Assembly (NCBI GenBank): GCA_947631685.1
Contig: CANRMI010000008.1
Span: forward strand, 1 to 64,000
Direction of reading: 5' to 3'
DNA length: 64,000 nucleotides
Origin: an uncultured Lachnospiraceae bacterium
GTDB taxonomy: Bacteria > Bacillota > Clostridia > Lachnospirales > Lachnospiraceae
The notes below the pieces were generated by a model. The model was not told the DNA's origin. It was given only the letters and a program-made list of their open reading frames with translations, and made no database searches. This document shows, piece after piece, positions 15,942 through 22,932 of this stretch (position 1 is the first letter of the stretch; the number at the start of each line of letters is the position of its first letter). The position numbers and the translations under genes were made by a program.

Positions 15942-16988
15942 ATGAAAAAAGTAAAAGAGATTCTGAATCATATTTTTATTGACGGCCTTTCGGGAATGGC
16001 CCTGGGCCTGTTTTCTACTCTGATCATCGGTACGATCATAGCGCAGGTGGGAACTTTGGTGGGAGGCACTTTAGGCGCTTATCTCACCGCCATGGCAAAT
16101 ATGGCGAAGACCGTTACCGGCGCCGGTATCGGCGTGGGAGTGGCCTGCAAGTTTAAGCAGGGACCGCTGGTTACGGTATCCGCGGCCGTAACAGGCATGC
16201 TGGGCGCATTTCCCACGGTACCCTTGGAAAGCTTTAAGCTGGGCGCGCCGGGAGAGCCTCTGGGCGCTTTTATCGCGGCACTGGTGGCCATTGAAGTGGG
16301 AAGACTGGTGGCGGGAAAGACCAAAGTGGATATTATCGTGACGCCCCTTGTGGCGGTGGTTTCCGGCGCTGCGGCAGCGTTTTTGGTCGGGCCCTCCATT
16401 TCCGCTTTCATGGGCTTTCTGGGAAATCTGGTAAATGTCAACGTGGAGGCCCATCCTGTTTTGGGTGGGATAGCGGTATCCGTATTGATGGGAATGATAC
16501 TGACACTTCCCATCAGTTCGGCCGCGATCGGGGTATCCATGAGTATTTCCGGTCTGGCAGCAGGAGCTGCTACAGTGGGCTGCTGCTGCAACATGGTAGG
16601 ATTTGCGGTGGCGAGCTACAGGGAGAACAAGCTGGGGGGACTGGCGGCGCAGGGAGTGGGAACCTCCATGCTGCAGGTGCCCAACATTATGAAAAAACCC
16701 ATCATCTGGCTGCCGGCGATCCTTTCCAGTGCCATTTTGGGGCCCATTGCCTCCGGGGTATTCGGTATGGTGAGCACGCCCGTGGGCAGCGGTATGGGTT
16801 CCGCCGGCTTTGTGGGACAGATCGCGGCCTACGGAGCCATGACGGAAAACGGTATGAGTGCTTTGGCGGCCCTGGGCCTGATCCTGCTGATGCATTTTAT
16901 CCTGCCTGCGGCGCTGACGCTTTTATTCTCCGAATTGATGCGCAAAAAGGGCTGGATTGCCGCGGGAGATATGGCTTTGGACGTGTAA
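15942..16988 (+). CDS. PTS EIIC-like membrane protein (PfoR type)
   Basis: A 348-residue, highly hydrophobic protein with about ten Gly/Ala-rich membrane segments. It resembles the PTS_EIIC_2/PfoR family, seen in the opening [19 protein letters not shown], the long [12 protein letters not shown] block and the ending [13 protein letters not shown]. Family members are annotated as sugar PTS IIC components or as PfoR regulators. No IIA, IIB or HPr gene is adjacent, and I see no phosphorylation site, so the substrate and even a PTS role are unproven. AGGAAAGG precedes the ATG. Confidence 0.75.
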   Translation: MKKVKEILNHIFIDGLSGMALGLFSTLIIGTIIAQVGTLVGGTLGAYLTAMANMAKTVTGAGIGVGVACKFKQGPLVTVSAAVTGMLGAFPTVPLESFKLGAPGEPLGAFIAALVAIEVGRLVAGKTKVDIIVTPLVAVVSGAAAAFLVGPSISAFMGFLGNLVNVNVEAHPVLGGIAVSVLMGMILTLPISSAAIGVSMSISGLAAGAATVGCCCNMVGFAVASYRENKLGGLAAQGVGTSMLQVPNIMKKPIIWLPAILSSAILGPIASGVFGMVSTPVGSGMGSAGFVGQIAAYGAMTENGMSALAALGLILLMHFILPAALTLLFSELMRKKGWIAAGDMALDV

Positions 16989-17044
16989 TCTGCATAATTA
17001 AGGAACCGGATTTTAGCTAATTGTTACAAAAATGTTAAATAAAT

Positions 17045-17073
17045 GTTGTTTCAAAAAGTTACCTGTGGTAAAA
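17045..17073 (+). promoter_or_regulatory. Promoter with internal dyad before the M23-like gene
   Basis: TTGTTT (17045-17050) and TAAAAT (17068-17073) are 17 bp apart. TTACC-TGT-GGTAA (17058-17070) is a perfect dyad inside the spacer and overlapping the -10, a possible operator. Confidence 0.55.
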
Positions 17074-17102
17074 TAGATAAAGTTTACTGGAGGTGACTTT
17101 TT

Positions 17103-17813
17103 ATGTTTAAAAAGAAGCACAAGAGAAAAGTAAGCCGCATTATTATATTTACCACGGATGCCGTGGACGCGAAAACAAAGCAGTTTAAAGTAAGACCTTG
17201 GATGTCCGTCCTGTTGACGCTGGTGTTCTGTATACTGGCCGGAGCGCTGATAGGTTACATTGTATACGAAGGAGAAATCTGGAACAGAGCCAGACTGGAA
17301 GAGGAAGGCAGATTAGAAGAGATTGCGGAATTGGAGGAGGAGAAAGCTTCCCTGGAAGCGAAAGTGGAAGAACTGAATGTGAAGCTGGAAGCTTTAAGTA
17401 CGGCGGTCAACGAGCAGTCCCAGGCAGCCGGCGCGCTGCAGGAAGAACTGGATCAGCAGAGTCTCCCCACCAATTATCCACTGACCGGTTCCGCCGGTAT
17501 CGAGGTGGTGACAGAGGGGGATCCCATGGTGATCTTTACCGCCTCGGACGGTATGGTGGTAGCCTCTGCCAAAGGGACGGTAGCCTCTGTGGAAGAGGAT
17601 GAAAACTACGGGTACAAGGTGACTGTGGACCATGGCAACGGATATGTTTCCATCTATGGGAATAAGGGGGAAGTACAGGTAAAGGCCGGGGATGAGGTTT
17701 CCGCCGGCACCACGATCTTTTTGATCGGAGAAGATAACAAACAGTTGATCTATCAGATTATGCAGGACGGCGCGTATATCAACCCGACGGATATGCTTTC
17801 CATTAACGGTTGA
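17103..17813 (+). CDS. Degenerate M23/LytM-domain envelope protein
   Basis: A 236-residue protein with a basic cytoplasmic N-terminus, one membrane helix (about 33-55), a Glu-rich coiled coil (about 60-115) and a C-terminal LytM-like fold (about 135-232; GTVASVEEDENYGYKVTVDHGNGYVSIYGN). Active M23 endopeptidases need an HxxxD site and a final HxH; both are missing here (TASDGMVVAS and SIYGNKG occupy those places). It is therefore probably a non-catalytic scaffold or activator like EnvC/SpoIIQ-type proteins. The bactofilin gene starts 28 bases downstream, a pairing seen for M23 proteins that shape the cell wall. Confidence 0.85.
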   Translation: MFKKKHKRKVSRIIIFTTDAVDAKTKQFKVRPWMSVLLTLVFCILAGALIGYIVYEGEIWNRARLEEEGRLEEIAELEEEKASLEAKVEELNVKLEALSTAVNEQSQAAGALQEELDQQSLPTNYPLTGSAGIEVVTEGDPMVIFTASDGMVVASAKGTVASVEEDENYGYKVTVDHGNGYVSIYGNKGEVQVKAGDEVSAGTTIFLIGEDNKQLIYQIMQDGAYINPTDMLSING

Positions 17814-17841
17814 TGAAGGCGCGAGAAAGGAATGGGAGAGA

Positions 17842-18333
17842 ATGAGTAATGAAATGAAAATTTCCACAATTGTGGCACAGGGTGTTGTGGTAGAGGGCGA
17901 TTTTTCCGCGGAAGGCTCCGTCAGATTGGACGGCGTGGTGGAAGGAAACGTAAAAGCCGGAGGGTATCTTCTGGTGGGGGTTTCCGGCAAGATCCACGGA
18001 GACGTGGAAGCTTCTTCCGTTACCATAGGAGGAGAAGTGACCGGTAACGTGAACGCGCCCGCGAAAGCGGAGCTGACGTCCACCGCCAGAGTGATCGGGG
18101 ATATATGCACCCAGGTCATCGTGATCGACGAGAAAGCGGTATTCCAGGGAAGATGCGATATGAACCAGGAAGAAGCGAAACCGAGAAAGCGGCCCTTAAA
18201 AGAGAGCAGAGCCGGCAGGCGTTCCGCCAAGGAAGCGCTGCGAGACGCGCTGAAAGCGGCGCAGGAGGTGCAGGAAGAGAACGAAGAGCCGGCAGCAGCG
18301 GAAGGAGCCGTCCAGGAGGACGGACAGGTCTGA
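17842..18333 (+). CDS. Bactofilin (polymer-forming cytoskeletal protein)
   Basis: A 163-residue protein whose residues about 8-115 form the bactofilin beta-helix: regularly spaced Val/Gly rungs such as GVVVEGDFSAEGSVRLDGVVEGNV, GGYLLVGVSGKIHGDVEA and VTIGGEVTGNVNAP. The C-terminal third is charged (basic, then Glu-rich) and probably disordered. Bactofilins assemble into membrane-associated filaments without nucleotide. Cotranscription with the LytM-like protein suggests that the filament positions a wall-remodelling complex. A strong bidirectional terminator follows. Confidence 0.92.
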   Translation: MSNEMKISTIVAQGVVVEGDFSAEGSVRLDGVVEGNVKAGGYLLVGVSGKIHGDVEASSVTIGGEVTGNVNAPAKAELTSTARVIGDICTQVIVIDEKAVFQGRCDMNQEEAKPRKRPLKESRAGRRSAKEALRDALKAAQEVQEENEEPAAAEGAVQEDGQV

Positions 18334-18346
18334 AACGATATGCGGC

Positions 18347-18376
18347 AAAAAAGCGATGGCTGAGCCATCGCTTTTT
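18347..18376. terminator. Bidirectional terminator between bactofilin and yerC
   Basis: GCGATGGC (18353-18360) pairs with GCCATCGC (18364-18371) around TGA, flanked by A6 and T5. Confidence 0.9.
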
Positions 18377-18383
18377 GTATGTG

Positions 18384-18692
18384 TCATTCTTTGGGGCTGT
18401 CCTGTCCGGACGATAGCCGGTCAAAGACCAGTTCATAGCCGTCGTTGCCGTAGTTTAAGGAACGGTTTACCCGGCTGATGGTGGCGGTGGAAGCGCCGGT
18501 CTTTTCAGCAATCTCTAAATAAGTCCTGCGCTCGCTCAGCATAGCCGCGACTTCAAAACGCTGGGAGAGAGATAACAGCTCGTTGACGGTACATAAATCT
18601 TCAAAGAAACTGTAGCATTCTTCCCTGGTCTGCAGCTGCAGAATGGCGTCAAACAGATGATTTACCGCGTCGGTCCTTATCTTTTTATTCAT
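18384..18692 (-). CDS. YerC/YecD-family TrpR-related DNA-binding protein
   Basis: A 102-residue protein matching the YerC/YecD group of TrpR-like proteins: the N-terminal helical part (LFDAILQLQTREECYSFFEDLCT), then the conserved NELLSLSQRFEVAAML and the helix-turn-helix YLEIAEKTGASTATISRVNRSL. Family members are small winged or TrpR-fold regulators of mostly unknown target. GAGGTAG precedes the start on the minus strand. It is convergent with the bactofilin gene and shares its terminator. Confidence 0.92.
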   Translation of the reverse strand: MNKKIRTDAVNHLFDAILQLQTREECYSFFEDLCTVNELLSLSQRFEVAAMLSERRTYLEIAEKTGASTATISRVNRSLNYGNDGYELVFDRLSSGQDSPKE

Positions 18693-18800
18693 ATGCGCTA
18701 CCTCACATATCTGTACTCTCCAGTACCTCTGTATTTTACCATATTAAAGTTGTGAAGTAAAGGTAATTTGAGGTTATTCTGCAAAAAACAGATAAAAAAC

Positions 18801-18829
18801 TTGTCATGTAGTATTGAATACTATATAAT
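18801..18829 (+). promoter_or_regulatory. Promoter whose spacer is a perfect dyad (DUF1836 gene)
   Basis: TTGTCA (18801-18806) and TATAAT (18824-18829) have a 17-bp spacer. Within it, TAGTATT-G-AATACTA (18809-18823) is a perfect 7-bp inverted repeat, which should be an operator, perhaps for the DUF1836 product itself. Confidence 0.75.
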
Positions 18830-18854
18830 AGATAAAAACAGGACGGTGGAGTAT

Positions 18855-19487
18855 ATGACGATTGATTCCGAAGATTTATTGAACAGCATATTGAGCAGTC
18901 TTACCAGGATAGAATACATCCGGCCGGAGGACATTCCCAATATTGATCTGTATATGGATCAGGTCACTACCTTTATGGACAAGCGGCTGCGGGACACCAC
19001 CCGCAATCCGGGAGATGACAAGGTGCTGACAAAGACCATGATCAACAATTACGCGAAAAACGATCTGCTCCCGTCTCCGGAGAAGAAGAAGTATTCCAAG
19101 GAGCATATGCTGCTTTTGATCTTTATCTACTATTACAAGAATATCCTGTCCATTGGCGATATTCAGACCCTGCTTGCGCCGGTGACCAGAAGGTTTTTCA
19201 AATCAGCGAACGGCTATGGCCTGGAAGATATTTACAATGAGGTCTTTGGCATGGAGCAGGAGGAGATCGAAGCCTTAAAGGAACAGGTCAAGGACAAATT
19301 TAAACGGGCGGAGGCCACTTTTGACGGGGCGCCGGAAAAAGACAGGGAATTTTTGAAAAAGTTCTCTTTCATCTGCCTGCTGAGCTTCGATGTCTATGTG
19401 AAAAAGCTGCTGGTGGAAAAGCTGATAGACGATATGCGGGAAAAGGAAGCGCCCAGGGAAGAGAAGAAAGAAAAGAAAGAAAAATAA
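18855..19487 (+). CDS. DUF1836-domain protein, probable transcriptional regulator
   Basis: A 210-residue protein of the DUF1836 family, common in Firmicutes and thought to be helix-turn-helix regulators. The family block is visible around VTTFMDKRLRDTTRNPGDDKVLTKTMINNYAKNDLLPSPEKKKYSKEHM, given here as the region from residue 35 to 84. The C-terminus is a Lys/Glu-rich tail. ATG 18855 has GGTGGAG upstream; an earlier in-frame ATG at 18768 lies in the promoter. The dyad in its promoter suggests autoregulation. The target is unknown. Confidence 0.85.
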   Translation: MTIDSEDLLNSILSSLTRIEYIRPEDIPNIDLYMDQVTTFMDKRLRDTTRNPGDDKVLTKTMINNYAKNDLLPSPEKKKYSKEHMLLLIFIYYYKNILSIGDIQTLLAPVTRRFFKSANGYGLEDIYNEVFGMEQEEIEALKEQVKDKFKRAEATFDGAPEKDREFLKKFSFICLLSFDVYVKKLLVEKLIDDMREKEAPREEKKEKKEK

Positions 19488-19521
19488 AAAGAGAAGAAAA
19501 ATAAAAAAGAAAAGACAAGTA

Positions 19522-19551
19522 AAAGGCGGCCGGATCCTTCCGGCCGCCTTT
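19522..19551. terminator. Bidirectional terminator between DUF1836 and the binding-protein gene
   Basis: GGCGGCCGGA (19525-19534) pairs with TCCGGCCGCC (19539-19548), extended by AAA/TTT, with a 4-nt loop. Confidence 0.88.
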
Positions 19552-19556
19552 GTGCT

Positions 19557-20561
19557 TTACTGTTTCGCCTTCTGCGCGAATTCCGTATTGACAAGGTCTT
19601 CGTAGGGAACGTAAGCTTCCAGCACGCCGGATTCCATCAGGATATTCTGCAGCAGGTCAAAGGACTCCTGGGTAAAGACCAGATCGGTCTTCCAGGTATC
19701 CTGTTCGTGATACCTCGCCACAATGGTAGTCAGGGTTTCCATATCCGTTTCCGCGAACTGGGGAGCGATGGCAGCGGCAATCTCCTCAGGAGAGTGCGTG
19801 CTGCAGTAGTCCATGCCTTTCTGCAGGGCGTTGGTAAAGGCCTGGATCAGCTCTGGATTGGCCTCTATATAGCTCTTTTTGGCGGAAAAGGCCGTATAGG
19901 GAACATAGCCGGAATCTTCACCCAGGGAAGCCACCACATAGCCGTCTCCCTTTTCTTCCAGGGCGGTGGCGTGGGGCTCAAATTCCACGGTGAAATCTCC
20001 CTGCCCGCCGGAAAAAGCGGCCGCGGTGGAGCCGAAGTCGATGCTCTGGTCAATGGACAGATCCTGCATGGGATCAATATTGTTTTTCACCAGGATATAT
20101 TCAAAGACCATTTCCGGCATACCGCCGGCCCTGCCGCCCAGAACGTTTTTCCCGATGAGCATATCCCAGGTAAAGTTCTCGATGGGTTCCCTGGATACCA
20201 GAAAGTTGCCGGCTCGCTGTGTCAGCTGGGCGAAGTTGACCGCATAGTCGTCCGTACCGCCCACATAGGTGTAGATCGTGCTCTCACTGCCCATGAAGCC
20301 GATGTCGGCCTCCCCGGTGAGGAGAGCGGTCATGGTCTTATCCGCGCCAAAGCCGGTGATAAGCTCCAGATCGATGCCTTCTTCCGCGAAATAACCTTCT
20401 TCGATCGCCACATACATGGGAGCATAGAAAATGGAATGGGCCACCTCGTTTAAGGTGATCTTGGTCAGGCCGCCGGAATCCTTTTTGCCGCCGCAGCCGC
20501 CAAAGCAGCCAAGACACAGTGAAAGTACCAGCAGAAAACATAAGATACGTTGCTTTTTCAT
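19557..20561 (-). CDS. NMT1/THI5-like ABC substrate-binding lipoprotein (orphan)
   Basis: A 334-residue secreted lipoprotein. The signal peptide ends in a GGC lipobox near residue 23. The mature part has the NMT1/SsuA-type fold: ITLNEVAHSIFYAPMYVAIEEGYF, then the ligand-loop block GADKTMTALLTGEADIGFMG. Such proteins deliver pyrimidine precursors of thiamine, sulfonates, taurine or nitrate to ABC importers. No permease or ATPase gene is next to it, and no TPP riboswitch is seen, so the ligand is undetermined. The start has CAGGAGA on the minus strand. Confidence 0.88.
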   Translation of the reverse strand: MKKQRILCFLLVLSLCLGCFGGCGGKKDSGGLTKITLNEVAHSIFYAPMYVAIEEGYFAEEGIDLELITGFGADKTMTALLTGEADIGFMGSESTIYTYVGGTDDYAVNFAQLTQRAGNFLVSREPIENFTWDMLIGKNVLGGRAGGMPEMVFEYILVKNNIDPMQDLSIDQSIDFGSTAAAFSGGQGDFTVEFEPHATALEEKGDGYVVASLGEDSGYVPYTAFSAKKSYIEANPELIQAFTNALQKGMDYCSTHSPEEIAAAIAPQFAETDMETLTTIVARYHEQDTWKTDLVFTQESFDLLQNILMESGVLEAYVPYEDLVNTEFAQKAKQ

Positions 20562-20651
20562 AATATTCTCCTGTTTTTCATGATACTCTATTATATTATG
20601 TTCCCCCCAGGAAGTGCACAAAGAAAATTTCATAAAACTTGTAAAAGTTTG

Positions 20652-20680
20652 TTGAGAAATACGTGAAAACTTGATACAAT
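20652..20680 (+). promoter_or_regulatory. Promoter of the SPFH gene
   Basis: TTGAGA (20652-20657) and TACAAT (20675-20680) with a 17-bp spacer. Confidence 0.65.
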
Positions 20681-20742
20681 AGATGGTGAAAATGTTCATA
20701 AAATGAGACAGGTATCAGAATACATAGCATGGAGGAAGAGAA

Positions 20743-22098
20743 ATGGGATTATTAAGAGCAGCGCAGGAGTCTGTTTCTACCATTCTGGCGGATCAGTGGA
20801 GAGAGTACTTTTACTGTGATTCGCTGGACAGCGACGTTTTGGTAGTTAAGGGACAGATCCGCGCAAAAGAGGGCAGCAACAAAAGAACGGACAATATCAT
20901 CAGCAACGGTTCCGTGATCGCGGTCAACGAGGGACAGTGTATGCTGATCGTGGCGCAGGGCAAGGTCGTGGATTTCTGTGCGGAAGCGGGACAGTTTATC
21001 TACGACGCTTCCACGGAGCCGTCCCTGTTCTATGGCAAGCTGGGCGAGAATATCAAGAATACGTTCACTACAATGGTTGACAGGTTTACCTTCGGCGGCA
21101 ACGCGCCCAAGGATCAGAGAGTTTATTTCGTCAATACCAAAGAGGTTATGAAGAATTTCTTCGGCACCCCCAGTACCGTACCTTTCAGGGTGGTGGACAA
21201 CAATATCGGCCTGGATGTGGATATTAACGTCCGCTGCAACGGCGAATATACCTTTAAGATCGAAAATCCGCTGCTGTTCTACACCAATGTCTGCAGCAAC
21301 GTGACCGAATCCTATCAGACGGAGAGTATCCGTTCCATTATGAAGAGCGAGCTCATAACGGCTCTGCAGCCGGCTTTTGCCAAGATCTCCGAAATGGGGA
21401 TCCGTTACAGCGCCATAACGGGCCACACCATGGAACTGACGGAAGCGCTCAATGAGGTGCTGTCTGAGAAATGGCTGAACCTGCGCGGTATCAGGATGGT
21501 TTCCATGACCGTCAACAGCATCAAGGCTTCCGACGAGGACGAGAAGCGGATCAAGGATCTGCAGATGACTGCCGTACTCAGACAGACGGATATGGCAGCG
21601 GCCACGCTGGCAGGAGCCCAGGCAGAGGCTATGAAGTCCGCGGCTTCCAATACTTCCGCCGGTCCCATGCTGGCATTCGCCGGTATGAATATGGCCCAGA
21701 ACGCGGGCGGTATGAATGCCTCCAATCTCTTTGCCATGAGCGCGGCACAGCAGAACGCGGCTTCCAATACTTCCGCCGGGGCAGCATCTGCCGCTGCGCC
21801 TGCAGCTTCTACAGCAGGAGGGGCCGTACTGGGCTGGACCTGCAGCTGCGGCAAGACGGACAACAGAGGCAAATTCTGCGCGGAATGCGGTAAGCCCAAG
21901 CCTGCGGAGGCCGGTTGGACCTGCAGCTGCGGCCACGTCAATCAGGGGAAATTCTGTCAGGAGTGCGGTAAACCCAAACCGGCCGGCGCGCCTCTCTATA
22001 AGTGCGATAAGTGCGGCTGGGAGCCGGAGGATCCGGCACATCCGCCTAAATTCTGCCCTGAATGCGGAGATGTATTCGACGATAACGACAAGAAATAA
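20743..22098 (+). CDS. SPFH-domain protein with C-terminal zinc ribbons (YdjI-like)
   Basis: A 451-residue soluble protein. Residues about 25-290 form the SPFH/virion-core-like domain known from Bacillus subtilis YdjI (opening LLRAAQESVSTILADQWREYF). A low-complexity Ala/Met/Asn linker follows (about 295-360). The C-terminus carries three zinc ribbons: WTCSCG...FCAECGKPKP, WTCSCG...FCQECGKPKP and YKCDKCG...FCPECGD. In B. subtilis YdjI works with YdjG and YdjH to localise a PspA protein during envelope stress. Likely YdjG- and YdjH-like partners are encoded at 41563-43447. The next gene also has a zinc ribbon and a membrane helix. Confidence 0.9.
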   Translation: MGLLRAAQESVSTILADQWREYFYCDSLDSDVLVVKGQIRAKEGSNKRTDNIISNGSVIAVNEGQCMLIVAQGKVVDFCAEAGQFIYDASTEPSLFYGKLGENIKNTFTTMVDRFTFGGNAPKDQRVYFVNTKEVMKNFFGTPSTVPFRVVDNNIGLDVDINVRCNGEYTFKIENPLLFYTNVCSNVTESYQTESIRSIMKSELITALQPAFAKISEMGIRYSAITGHTMELTEALNEVLSEKWLNLRGIRMVSMTVNSIKASDEDEKRIKDLQMTAVLRQTDMAAATLAGAQAEAMKSAASNTSAGPMLAFAGMNMAQNAGGMNASNLFAMSAAQQNAASNTSAGAASAAAPAASTAGGAVLGWTCSCGKTDNRGKFCAECGKPKPAEAGWTCSCGHVNQGKFCQECGKPKPAGAPLYKCDKCGWEPEDPAHPPKFCPECGDVFDDNDKK

Positions 22099-22118
22099 CG
22101 GAGTGGGAAATTGGCATT

Positions 22119-22877
22119 ATGGCAATGTTGATCGCGGTGATTATCATACTGGTGCTTTTACTGGTTCTGGCGGGCGTGATCTATTACGCCTGCCGGAAAG
22201 TTTCCCGGAAAATACAATATTTTTCCCAGGCGGCATTTGGAACCCGTTCCCTGATGGAAGGCTTTCAGAAGGTGGAAGAGGACTACGCGGTCAGGCCCAA
22301 ATCCGTATCGGGAGCCACCAGCATCTATCTGCCTCAGATCGTCAGGGATTTTCCGGATTTTCACTATGATGAGATGAAACGCCGGGCGGAGAGCCTGCTC
22401 TTATCTTATCTGCGCAGTGTGGATGAGGATAACGCGGGGCTTTTGACGGAAGGAACGGAAGAGTTAAAAGACAAGCTGCGGCTGCGGCTGGAGGATATGC
22501 GGAACAGGCAGCGGAAAGAGCGCTATGGCGATCCGGGGATTCACCGTACCGAGATCTTCCAGTATCGGAAAGATAAGAGCCGGTGCGCGGTGGTGTTCCA
22601 GTCCGCGGTACAGTATCATCATTATGAAGAGTCTGACGGTCAGGTGGTAAGAGGCAGTAAGGAAACATGGGAACAGTCCCGTTACAATGTGGAATGCATT
22701 TACATACAGGATCGAGATCTGATAGAAAATGTGCAGGACGCGGGGCTGGGTATGAACTGCCCCAACTGCGGCGCTCCGCTTTCGGGAGTGGGGGCGAAAG
22801 TATGCAAATACTGCGATACTCCCATAGTGGAATTTAACATACGGACATGGAATTTCAGCGACGTAAGTGAAGTGTAG
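22119..22877 (+). CDS. Membrane-anchored zinc-ribbon protein, unknown function
   Basis: A 252-residue protein: one N-terminal helix (residues 2-24), a central soluble region with a Tim44-like look (FPDFHYDEMKRRAESLLLSYL ... DRDLIENVQ) and a C-terminal zinc ribbon (CPNCGAPLSGVGAKVCKYCD, about residues 213-232). It begins 20 bases after the SPFH gene, and both carry zinc ribbons, so a shared membrane-associated complex is plausible. I do not recognise a named family with confidence. GGAGTGG precedes the ATG. Confidence 0.7.
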   Translation: MAMLIAVIIILVLLLVLAGVIYYACRKVSRKIQYFSQAAFGTRSLMEGFQKVEEDYAVRPKSVSGATSIYLPQIVRDFPDFHYDEMKRRAESLLLSYLRSVDEDNAGLLTEGTEELKDKLRLRLEDMRNRQRKERYGDPGIHRTEIFQYRKDKSRCAVVFQSAVQYHHYEESDGQVVRGSKETWEQSRYNVECIYIQDRDLIENVQDAGLGMNCPNCGAPLSGVGAKVCKYCDTPIVEFNIRTWNFSDVSEV

Positions 22878-22932
22878 TACAGAGGCATTGGGGGGGAAAA
22901 TGCCCGGATTTGTACACCGGGGAGGAACCAGA

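Noticed and set aside
16071-16895. 274-codon minus-strand His/Gly-rich frame
   Set aside because: Shadow of the Gly/Ala-rich membrane protein on the plus strand.
20752-22041. 429-codon minus-strand frame across the SPFH gene
   Set aside because: Covers exactly the SPFH reading frame on the opposite strand and has no family features.
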